Position numbers and translations under genes: made by a program
The notes under the pieces: generated by a model
Told to the model about the DNA's origin: nothing
The model's input: only the letters and a program-made list of their open reading frames with translations
The model's database searches: none
In this document: one piece after another, positions 7,151 to 15,081 of the stretch
Numbering within the stretch: position 1 is the stretch's first letter
Layout of the letters: each line of letters starts with the position of its first letter
NCBI GenBank assembly: GCA_910592005.1
Contig: CAJVPP010002379.1
Location: forward strand, 1 to 15,081
Source: Funneliformis mosseae
Lineage: Eukaryota; Glomeromycota; Glomeromycetes; Glomerales; Glomeraceae
Direction of reading: 5' to 3'
Length of the DNA stretch: 15,081 nt

Positions 7151-9272
7151 CAAAAAAATTCTTAATAAAATAATAAAACTTATTTTTCAAAAATTTTTTT
7201 TTTTTTATTTGTTTACAAAATAAAGAGCAGAGTAAAGTATAGTACGTTTTAATATTTGCAATAATGAGAATCAAATAATAAACCTTTTCTCATTGCATAT
7301 TTGTTAAATTTCTATTTTCGAAATGACAATAAGAACAAATATCATGCAGCAAAGACATATCGCTAAATAAGATGGAAGCTAACGCGTAAGGATAAATTTT
7401 TGATCTATGAATTTTCCTTTTTATTGATTAAGTGAATCCTACTTTGATTTAGATTTGATTATAAAAGTTTTTTTTTTACAGCTAATTCAAATCGACAAAA
7501 AATCTTTGCGGTTCAATAACAGTTAACCTCGGGAAATTCTTTGTGATTGAAAACAAATTAAATATGAATAAAGAACTATGTATAAAACGAGTTACATAAT
7601 TTTCCAAATGTCTTTGGTTTATTGGCAAGCCGTAATTCAATTAAAATATAAATTCCTAGCCATTTTTATTTTATTTTATTTTTATTGTTTTTTGATTCGT
7701 CTTCACTAGTTGATTTTTCTTAAGTGATCGGCACACATTTTCTTTTAAATTCATCTAACATAAAGCGAGTATTTTTTTTTTAAAAAAAAATTAGTTATTT
7801 ACATAGTTTAATTTTTGTTTGTTTAGAACATCTTTCCAAAAAAACAATTTAGACATGAATACTTTATCCATTCAGAAATCAACTTTTTAAGCGACTTCCT
7901 CAACAATTACGAGTAGCAACGGTGTTTCCTGGCACAACCGGATTTGGAATTTAGTATTTCATTTATTTAATTTATTTTATTTACTTATTTAATTTTTTTT
8001 TTTTTAATCGTTGATGTAGAGACATGTAAATCTTAAAGCGCCTCATTTTTTTAAAAAAATTTGCTTATCTTTGAATCTAAAAATCAAAAGGAGCTTTAAA
8101 GTTTTGATGCAAAAAATATGAGATCAAATGACTAAAATAAAATATTCTATTTTTTTTTTCCTAACTTTTCTTTTTTGTAACGACAATGGGAAATGATGAT
8201 TGTAACAATGATTTTGATCTCGTAAGAAAAAAAAACCTTTTTGAATCAAACAATGAATATAGGATTATCGCAAAATAAAAATGCTCTATATTTTATACCG
8301 TATATTATAGAATATTAAATTTGATTAAAAATTAAACAAAGAACCACATTTCAAGTGATATTGTTTTTTATGAAATGGAAACATAATGCTTTGTCCATAC
8401 ATAGACATACTGTATATTCGTGCAAAATGAAAATAGGAAATATCTACATCTTTATTAATAATTAGTTAAATGTTTAAGAAATAAGGTTTTCTGACTTTGA
8501 TTACTTTGATTACTTGGGTATTTTTCTTACGTAATGTATTTATTTTAACTTTATGTACAAGAAAAAGATCACAAAAAAAAAAAAATATATATGATTGTTA
8601 CGCGAAAATTATATATATACTGTATATCGGCGTGTATATTTCATTCCCTCTCGCAATTTTCTTGTGATTAGAGCATGCCCTATCCTGTGTTGATTTTCTG
8701 GATCTTGCAATTTGATCCGGAGATCTTAGAACAATAGAACGCCAATTGTTTTTCTAAGAATATTTTTTTACTTTTTGAAAGAAACTGAAATTAAAATTTT
8801 GTTAATACATAAATAGAAATAAAACAAAAAAAAAATCATGTTGCATAAATTTGATCTTATGATGGTTACATTTTTCTATATTTTATTTCAAGTCTTAGTA
8901 CTTTTATGTATCAAATTGATCATGAAATCGATTTATCTCCTGATTTTCTGTTCATAATGACAATAAATACAAAAGTCGATAAGAGTACAATTGTATTTTG
9001 TGTTCGAAACCGCTTGAAAAATATTTATAAAATTAAAATTAATTATATGAAACTTGAATACATAACGATAATGAAATAATATCTACAAGATATTAAATAT
9101 CTGATTAAAGGTAGATATTCCGAAAATATAGCTGGAAATTATAAGCAAGTATAAAGTTAACAAAATATAACTAGGGAAACGGAAATCGTTTCTAAGTAAT
9201 GACATAATTTTCCATCACTTCCTTAGATGAAGTTCATGTTTGCTTGGTATATGATGATACTTATAAATTAAT
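7151..9272. other. A+T-rich desert
   Basis: No gene or RNA gene was recognised in about 2.1 kb. There are many T and A runs, including T10A9 followed by TTAG at 7772-7794. A small block with more mixed composition lies at about 8640-8750 (GATCCGGAGATC, GGATCTTGCAATTTGATCC) and contains a short inverted repeat; it could be a fragment of a dispersed repeat or decayed coding sequence. Confidence 0.5.
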
Positions 9273-9560
9273 TTATATATCAACTAGGTTTAAATTTTTT
9301 ATTTCACTTGCCATTGCGAGTTTTGTTTTAACCAAATGTTTGATAATCCGTGTTGAGGCAAATAGGTCCGATTCGATCACTTGTTTCTTTGTCAATAGGG
9401 ATGAGCATAACCCAATATTTGCTGCGAGTATAAAGCTTACACAAACTTTCTGATTTTTGGGTATCATTATCAGAAGAAACTTCTTTCTTTGTTGTTTGGA
9501 ATTATAAGGAAAGGTTACAGATAAAAATGTGCAAAGTTTAGAGATAAACAGAAATAAAAG
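9273..9560 (-). other. Unassigned open stretch, 95 codons (doubtful coding)
   Basis: The minus strand has no stop from 9560 to TAA 9273-9275, which is longer than expected by chance in DNA with this many A/T stop codons. The first ATG is at 9465-9467 and gives 64 residues, including LTKKQVIESDLFASTRIIKH. No family motif, signal peptide or splice partner was recognised. The plus strand is also open across most of the same interval (to 9453), so local composition may explain both. It may be an exon or relic of a decayed gene. Confidence 0.15.
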
Positions 9561-11780
9561 TTATTTTTAAATTAATTGTGATTTGAAGTTTTACTTATGA
9601 TTCAAACCATCATTGAGAAGTATTTTTTTTTTTTTTTTACAAATATATAAGCTTTTTTTTTTATTTAAAGGAAAATGTCTGTTAAATTCATAAGCTATTT
9701 TCCTTCTTCGTGTTATGATAAATTGTATTATACTGTACCCTTGATTCAACGGACTGATTTAATTGTGACTTCTTTATTTAAACGAAGAAATACAAAGCAG
9801 ATTATTTTGATTTCTTTTTTTTTTTTAAAAAAAAAAAATAAAAATAAAAAATACAATAATAAGAAACTTAATTGGCCCACAATAAATTTAGCTTTTTTTT
9901 CATTTTACGATAATTTATTATATCTTAAGGTTCTTATATATTTCTAATAAATAAATAAATTACACGTTTTTATGAAAACTTTTGATCGTTGAAAATTAAT
10001 AGGATGCGAATCAGATGTTCAAGATGTTCAGATAAAATAAATTTCAATACCGCTGACGATAAATATTTCCTCCTATGAAAGCCTTATTCAGTATATGTCT
10101 AAAAGGTATTTCCCGCTATTAAAGAAAAACACAGTTAAATATAGAATATAACTACGAATTATTTTAAATCAATAGATAATAAAGTATATTGTTTTGAGTA
10201 TATTTTCCGTATTTTATTAATATGAATTTGTATATATTGATTTAATTATAAACTTTAAAAGTATCATTAATCATTAACACTTCCAAAAATATCGTTGATT
10301 AAGTCTTGTTGATAAGGCTGCAATATTTATGTTGAGAGATTATTATGGTGTAGTACCGCATCTAGTTCTGTTTAGAAATAATTTCTTTGCATGCTCCATG
10401 AAAGGTTTAATATCAATTATTTATATTTTACATTTTTTGCTAAAATTATTGAATTGCGAAGCATTACGGTCAAAGTACTCCGAAGAAATATCTACGTAAA
10501 TATTAAACCTTCGGTTACTACGAATACGCGTCAAAAAAATTTTCCCGATGTGGCCTAAATTATTTGACCTTTGTATAGATTAGGGTGTCCAGAATTTGTT
10601 GGAGTGATGACCTAAAAGTCTTGGTAAAAATCTTGAAAATCGTAAAAATCGTGATCATAAATTCGGCCAAAAATTTTTTAGTATTTAGATTTTTAATAGA
10701 TCGCAACAGTAAAATAAATAATTTTTTGTAATTATTTGAATTTTGCATACAAATTTATTTATCTATATAATCAAATACTACATTTTATACTATTCATCAC
10801 TAAATAAACTATAAACATTAGTACTATTACCAAGATTAAAATAAAGAAAATTAAGCATTTGAATACTCTCTTTTTAAGTGCAACTCTTCTATCTGATAAA
10901 ATACTTTTATAACTACGCTCAATATCTACACCAGATACCGGTAACCATATCTATTAAAGCCAATGAACTAGGTTCTGGTAGTACATGTGCTTTACGGTAA
11001 TAAAGTATATAATAATGGCCAGTCGTTGACATTATATAAATCACCTAAAAAAAAAGATTTTTTAAGAAAAAGGAAATTTGTTTTGTTACACAAAGTCTAG
11101 AAATCTGATTTACACTAATAAAAACACTAACCATAAAAACGATCAATATAACAATATCCAATTAATGCATTAAACATGCACTATATAGTTATATAAATAT
11201 TTATTTTATATCATAATAAACTTGCATAACATTCATAAAATACTGTGTTCAGATATTTTCTTCGGGTAATGTATGTAATGTTAAAAGGATAAACCAATGA
11301 AACAAATAATTTTTACTGCTTAACAAATGAAAATAAATACTTTTGATAAAAAAATCTTACAAAAAGAAATTCTATATTTTTTTTAATAGTTTTATACAAA
11401 GTGGACTCACTGGGTGTTGATGCTCAGATTATCAAAGTCTTTAGAAAGAGTTTTGTATATTTGTTTTTGTTTTACTTTTTGTAATACTTTAATATAAATA
11501 CGAAACTATCGCACTTTAAAAAATATAAATAAAATAAAATAAATTTTTTTTTTTAGGAATGTAACTGGTATACCTGAAGTAATTACAATGCTATAAATGA
11601 AAAGGAAATAATTTAGTTATTTACTGTTTTTGCATAAATCGTTTCTATATTTTAATGTATGAATGTTATCTTACCCAGTTTTTCAAATGGAATAACAATT
11701 CGATTTATCAACTTTTCTATTTTATTCAATGAATTTTCTTTATAAAATTTCTCATTTTTTATTTTATCCTTGCTTATTTA
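9561..11780. other. A+T-rich desert
   Basis: Nothing that can be called a gene. A 90-codon open stretch at 9675-9947 (+) is dominated by Phe, Leu, Ile, Lys and Asn and runs through a T12A12 tract, as expected of chance frames. At 10488-10514 a short hairpin (CCGAAG...CTTCGG) is visible, and about 10560-10690 is somewhat less A+T-biased, possibly part of a dispersed repeat. Confidence 0.5.
9815..9838. repeat. T12A12 tract (perfect palindrome)
   Basis: Twelve T are followed directly by twelve A. Similar T-to-A tracts occur at 3975-3994 (T9A11, just before a kinase splice acceptor) and 7772-7790 (T10A9), the last two both followed by TTAG. Confidence 0.8.
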
Positions 11781-12542
11781 CCGGAGCGTAGCGAAGGACT
11801 TTTCAGTTCAATCTACATGTCCGTCTGTCCAGCACGTGATTTTGTCAATTCGACTTTATTTTCTTTCTTATTGCATTAATAATTATATTTTAAAGTTCCT
11901 TAGCTCCGGACACACAACAGTTCCTGTTAGCCTAGTAAAATAAAAATAACTTAGATATTTACTTTACTTTTTAAAAAATAAACATTTTAACAATATTTCG
12001 TCATTGGTTTTTCTCTAACCTCTCGATAATTTTTTATAAATTAATACATGATAAGTTGATTTAGTTTAAGGATTAGTAAACCAGTTAAAATAATTATTTT
12101 AGATTCAGTATCTGCTTATAAAATTACTATACATGAGTCAAGATCATATCACTGTTGAGTCGAGGTAAAATATTATATAATATCGTACTTAAATCACGGT
12201 TGAACTCTGATAAAAGTATGTTCAGTTTATGAAGCTAATAAAGCTTTTTTTTTTATTGAAAATTATTGAGTATATATATAAAATTTAAAAAATACATATT
12301 TTGTAAAAACTTAAGTAGTATTTCTATTTTCTTGGTGGATCTCTTCTGTACAATAAATAAATAAACTAGGTAACGGAACGATAAATATGGTGTTTTATCG
12401 ATCAGCAACAAGGTATACAATCACGTGCATAACAGACAAATGTAGTAAACAAAATTGCATCGACTTAAACAACAAGCGGGCGGACAGACTGACAAATATA
12501 TTAAGTTGCATAGTATTTAATAGTCCTTCGTTTACGTTCCGG
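11781..12542. mobile_element. Possible old DNA element bounded by diverged inverted repeats, about 760 bp
   Basis: The left end CCGGAGCGTAGCGAAGGACT (11781-11800) matches the reverse complement of the right end (12522-12542, CCGGAACGTAAACGAAGGACT) except for a few bases. Farther in, GTCCGTCTGTCC (11819-11830) pairs with GTCAGTCTGTCC on the other arm (12482-12493), offset by about 11 bp, and GCACGTGATT (11832-11841) recurs in the other arm near 12422-12431. Three ordered matches in inverted orientation argue against chance. No open frame of note lies inside, so it would be non-autonomous. No clear target-site duplication was found, so the outer limits are uncertain and the superfamily is unknown. 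Confidence 0.55.
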
Positions 12543-12702
12543 ACTAATAAAATAACATAAACAAATATTATTAAAAAAAAAGGTTCCTGGTGGATGTAAC
12601 AGGAAATCCTTTTTCCTACTGTTCTTCTTCAGTTGTTTTCTGTTATTTCTTCCGTCCTTCTTTAGTGTCCTATACAAAACTATTAATTATTTTTGATAGT
12701 TA
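12543..12702. other. Downstream flank of the minus-strand gene
   Basis: Sequence between the inverted-repeat element and the last exon-like segment. On the minus strand it has a Lys/Asn/Arg-rich open stretch (KKDGRNNRKQLKKNSRKKD) after a possible acceptor TTGTATAG at about 12670, but the phase does not join the upstream segment, so it is more likely 3' UTR. Confidence 0.3.
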
Positions 12703-12890
12703 TCAAACAAATTCGGTCTTAATTTGATGATAAACTGATTTTAAAATACCCATGCAATGGATGGGACACTTCAAGCATTTGACCTTCTTCCTCAGTGGTT
12801 CATCAGCCTACATGATAAATAAAGCAAATGCTAATTATATCTTTAAAGGTAGAATATAAATTTGTTCATACTATCTATATTCAGCATACC
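12703..12890 (-). other. Exon-like segments beyond the stop of the minus-strand gene (possible lost C-terminus)
   Basis: Two minus-strand segments fit together across an intron. MPDGYLDNNIDEE (12928-12890) ends at a GTATGC donor (12889). After acceptor CATGTAG (to 12808), ADEPLRKKVKCLKCPIHCMG (from 12807) runs to TGA 12703-12705. The join is in phase. KCLKCPIHC is a CxxCxxxC cluster that could bind a metal, but with only three Cys in sight this is tentative. Upstream, the same frame is blocked by TGA 12935-12937 (FEPF-stop-LIMPDGY). This could be the former C-terminus of the gene ending at 13122, now behind stop codons, or the last exons of a different splice form. Confidence 0.35.
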
Positions 12891-13121
12891 TCTTCGTCAA
12901 TGTTATTATCCAAGTAGCCATCAGGCATAATTAATCAAAATGGTTCAAATCCACTTCCAGAAGATCCAGAGAAGGTAACGGTAATTGTAAAGGAGGAGGT
13001 AATGATTCAGTTCGTGAATCATATAGATAGATATATATATAGTAAGTAGATGGAAAAATCAATAATTTAAATTATACTTACAGGTTCTCTCTGTCATTTT
13101 CTTGGGTTTCCTTGTAATTAA

Positions 13122-14792
13122 TCAGCACTTTCTTTTGAAGTTATTTTCTCGTGTAATGTTCGGTACCAATGGAGTATATGGAAAACCGGTACCGTACTGG
13201 TCTGGCGAATAGTACCGTACCGGTTTTCTATCTACCCGTACCAATGGCCTTCGAACTGTTTTGATTTTATATTATATATATTCAAACTTTAAGATTTAAA
13301 GTTATGCTAGTTAATGGTGATATTACGCTTAACTTACCAAGATCTGGGTGCGCAATATTTAATGTCCTGACACCTTCAACTAATTCTGGTTCGCCTATTT
13401 TCAGATTACTAATCCCATACTCTTCCTACAAAAATCAATTCAGCTCAGGCATAATAAAAAAAAGTTAAATTATATAAATTTCATTTACATGATGATCAAA
13501 GAGGAGGGTGCTTCTACTGTATGTGGAAGGGCCAGCATCATCACTTGAAAAAACGGCAACGGCCTTGCCTTTTCCTTTATCTAGAGTCCTTGAAGGGTTG
13601 TAGGTATTATCGTCTACAAGATCCTTCTTAATATCCGACCATCTACCTGCAATTTCACGAAGTTTATCTTCATCCTCTTTTATGACGGCATTGAGACGTT
13701 TTCTTTCAGCCTTGTATACTAAAAGATAGAGGTTGGAACCGGTTAATTTTTAACCGGTTAATTAACCGGTTAAAATAGATGAATTTAAATCCGGCCGAAA
13801 TTCAATTTCCGGCCAGAATTAAGATTTTTATGATTGACAAAATATTGTCTAACTCTGGCCAAATTTATAATACTGGCCAAAGTTAATTTTAACCGGTTAA
13901 TTAACCGGTTAACAAATATTTTAACCGGTTATTAACCGGTTAAAGAATTTTCGGCCGGTTCCAACCTCTACTGAAAGATCATTTCTCTAAAAATAATATA
14001 GGTTAGTTCAACAAAGTCATAATAATTACTACTACATTTTCTGTTTGAGTAACCAATCACAATTTGTACTCACAAGGTTGCACTCCTCAGCAACTTCTCG
14101 CCAATATCCTTCCAAGCCGTCACGCTCCTTTTACACCTGTTAGGAGAGAGGATTGATTGTTTAGTGTGCAGTATTTATTTAGGATAAAGAAGGTACATAG
14201 CCAATTCCTCGTTCATCAAGAATCAGCAGACTTTACCACGACAAAATGAACAAATTAATTGTTAAGCAGGGCGCCCGTACAGAAAAAACTGGGGATGGTT
14301 ACCGGCAATCGCTGTACAGTAATTCTCGTAAGGGATAAATGATCCAATAGGAGTTACCCTTCCTCTTGCAAAATAAAAACAACCCACCTTATAAAATAAA
14401 GCTTCATAATCATTTTTATCTAGCAACAAGTATGCTTCTTTTAAAAAGCGGGTAAACCAACGATGATCAAGGTTCTGCCAAGAAGTATTTGAGGAAGAAC
14501 TAAGAACTACTTCTCGGTGACGGAAAAGGAAACCTTAAAAAGATTTAATAGCTTGGTTCGTTAAATAGGAGACGAGTTCTAGGAAGTTGAAAAATTGGTT
14601 AGAAACCGAATTTTTACTAAGTCAAATTGCAAAGTTATATAAGAACATACCATCGTATCCCGGATAAGTCTGGTTAGCTTCTTCATCACGAGTTTCTTCA
14701 TCATAAACGACGCGAGTTCCCGGATAAATCTGGTTTGTTACTTCACGAGTTCCTTCATCATAATCGACGCGAGTTTCTTCAAAATTGGACAT
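13122..14792 (-). CDS. Hypothetical multi-exon protein of unknown function, carrying two transposon-like insertions
   Basis: The family is not recognised. A model with all junctions in phase has exons 14792-14651, 14509-14388, 14127-14070, 13718-13489, 13425-13338 and 13255-13122: 258 codons including TGA 13124-13122. Donors are GTATGT, GTGGGT, GTACAA, GTAAAT and GTAAGT. Exon 1 has an acidic 20-residue duplication. Exon 2 gives TSWQNLDHRWFTRFLKEAYL, exon 3 ERDGLEGYWREVAEECNL. Exon 4 is a Lys/Glu-rich likely helix (KAERKRLNAVIKEDEDKLRE), then a Ser/Lys-rich segment (DKGKGKAVAV). Exon 5 has EEYGISNLKIGEPELVEGVR, exon 6 a basic tail. An equally in-phase alternative pairs the stronger donor GTGAGT (14073) with acceptor ACAAG (13711), giving 254 codons. 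Upstream acceptors for exons 2 and 3 would include stops (14535-14537, 14131-14133), so the acceptors were chosen to avoid them. Codon use is less A+T-rich than the flanks. No signal peptide or membrane segment. It may be a decaying gene. Confidence 0.55.
13163..13247. mobile_element. Tiny inverted-repeat element inside an exon, with flanking direct repeats
   Basis: GTACCAATGG occurs at 13163-13172 and again at 13238-13247, exactly 75 bp apart. Between them lie inverted arms 13181-13197 and 13212-13228 (GAAAACCGGTACCGTAC, 16 of 17 paired) around a 14-bp loop, with weaker pairing outside (GTATATG against GTAGATA). Direct repeats flanking an inverted repeat are what insertion of a MITE-like element leaves; an 8-bp duplication ACCAATGG would suit hAT elements. 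The insertion lies in exon 6 of the minus-strand gene, adds 25 codons and contains no stop in that frame. With about 65 bp it is very small, so a solo remnant is possible. Confidence 0.6.
13727..13970. mobile_element. hAT-type MITE, 244 bp
   Basis: The ends TAGAGGTTGGAACCGG (13727-13742) and its exact reverse complement (13955-13970) form 16-bp perfect terminal inverted repeats. The flanks CTAAAAGA (13719-13726) and CTGAAAGA (13971-13978) match in 7 of 8 positions, as expected of an 8-bp hAT target duplication that has since mutated. Inside are seven copies of the palindrome AACCGGTT (starting at 13737, 13752, 13764, 13891, 13903, 13923 and 13934), clustered near both ends like subterminal transposase-binding repeats of hAT elements, plus several GGCC motifs in the middle. 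There is no coding capacity, so movement would need a transposase from elsewhere. It sits in an intron of the minus-strand gene, against the 3' splice site. Confidence 0.85.
14658..14774 (-). repeat. Coding tandem duplication in exon 1 (19- and 20-residue units)
   Basis: TRVDYDEGTREVTNQIYPG (14774-14718) is followed by TRVVYDEETRDEEANQTYPG (14717-14658). The DNA is close to identical in long blocks (ACTCGCGTCG, TATGATGAAG, TTATCCGGGA). The unit is acidic and the duplication looks fairly recent. Confidence 0.8.
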
Positions 14793-15000
14793 CTTTTATA
14801 ATATTATTAAATAAAAAAAAATAAAAAAAGGGTAAAGTATAGTATCAGCTAGAAAAGAATTATATTAAAAAGATGAAAAAAAGGCTCAGATATGTTATTG
14901 TTTCTTCTTCGGAATTTCAGTGGAAAGAGTTATTTCAGTTGTTTAGGTAGAGAGAGTTTGGTGAAGAGGAAGGAAAAAAAAATTTTGAAGAAAGAGTATG

Positions 15001-15011
15001 CTTTATATATA
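15001..15011 (-). promoter_or_regulatory. TATA box of the minus-strand gene
   Basis: On the minus strand the sequence is TATATATAAAG, about 210 bp upstream of the ATG at 14792. A pyrimidine-rich stretch (TTTTTTTCCTTCCTCTTCACC, minus strand, about 14980-14959) follows at the distance of a transcription start. The box touches the transposon-like end at 15012. Confidence 0.5.
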
Positions 15012-15081
15012 CAGTGGTGTGCAAAAAAAATGACAATTTTTACTGCGGTAGATCGTCATTATGTAACTAGCCCAATTTTGG
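15012..15081. mobile_element. End of a Tc1/mariner-like element (partial, runs off the window)
   Basis: CAGTGGTGTGCAAAA at 15012-15026 directly follows TA (15010-15011). Tc1/mariner elements insert at TA, which is duplicated, and many begin with CAGTGG/CAGTGGTGTGCAAAA-type ends. Only 70 bp are in the window; no transposase is visible and the other end is not seen. The call rests on this end motif and the TA alone. Confidence 0.5.

Noticed and set aside
6816..7274. Two overlapping open frames, 6816-7061 on the plus strand and 6966-7274 on the minus strand
   Set aside because: The plus frame is a shadow of ML copy B. The minus frame contains one of its three homologous frames, but its N-terminal part is A+T-rich chance sequence and its end is a frameshift product.
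9675..9947. Open frame of 90 codons on the plus strand
   Set aside because: The composition is dominated by Phe, Leu, Ile, Lys and Asn, it crosses a T12A12 tract, and it shows no domain or splice context.
10560..10748. Open frame of 62 codons on the minus strand
   Set aside because: A low-complexity Ile/Leu/Phe/Lys sequence in an A+T-rich region with no recognisable family.
14535..14537. TAA in exon 2 of the minus-strand gene as a nonsense mutation
   Set aside because: An acceptor 25 bp downstream (GAGAAG, ending at 14510) joins exon 1 in phase and skips the stop. The stop is a lesion only if the upstream acceptor at 14579 is used.

Overview
The window looks like nuclear DNA of a eukaryote, most likely an arbuscular mycorrhizal fungus of the Rhizophagus type (Glomeromycotina). 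This is an inference. It rests on strong A+T richness with long A and T runs, short introns of the form GTAAAT/GTAAGT...TTAG, a degenerate TKL-like kinase of the style expanded in those fungi (HRDLHSGNIL, ADFGLSKRI), an ML (MD-2-related lipid-recognition) family, and many small DNA transposons. No bacterial operons, rRNA, convincing tRNA or CRISPR array are present.

Layout. Positions 1-129 are the 3' end of a leucine-rich-repeat (LRR) gene. Positions 130-3440 are gene-poor. Positions 3442-5542 (+) hold a TATA box, a five-exon protein-kinase gene broken by frameshifts, a nonsense codon and a lost splice acceptor, and, directly after it, an intact LRR reading frame that was probably the C-terminal part of the same protein. 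Positions 5918-6256 and 6842-7150 (-) are two tandem, independently damaged copies of a secreted ML-domain gene. Positions 7151-11780 are an A+T-rich desert with only one weak open stretch (9273-9560, -). Positions 11781-12542 are bounded by diverged inverted repeats and look like an old DNA element. Positions 12703-14792 (-) hold a multi-exon gene of unknown function. At 15012 a Tc1/mariner-like end runs off the window, abutting that gene's TATA box.

The most interesting part is the minus-strand gene. Two small transposon-like insertions lie in it and both appear to be tolerated. A 244-bp hAT-type MITE (16-bp perfect terminal inverted repeats, 8-bp target duplication with one mismatch) landed on an intron 3' end, so the target duplication leaves a TTTCAG/TTTTAG acceptor on both sides. 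A second insertion of 75 bp (inverted-repeat core plus duplicated ACCAATGG) lies inside an exon; it is exactly 25 codons long and open in the coding frame, so the element may now encode protein. With the splice sites chosen here, six exons join in phase to a 258-codon frame ending at TGA 13122-13124. Further exon-like sequence (CxxCxxxC) continues beyond that stop.

The genes do not form a common pathway. The window reads as a fast-evolving region where kinase, LRR and ML family members duplicate and decay among small DNA transposons. Several of the 1-base shifts lie in A or T runs and could be assembly errors. The nonsense substitutions and the missing acceptor are harder to explain that way.
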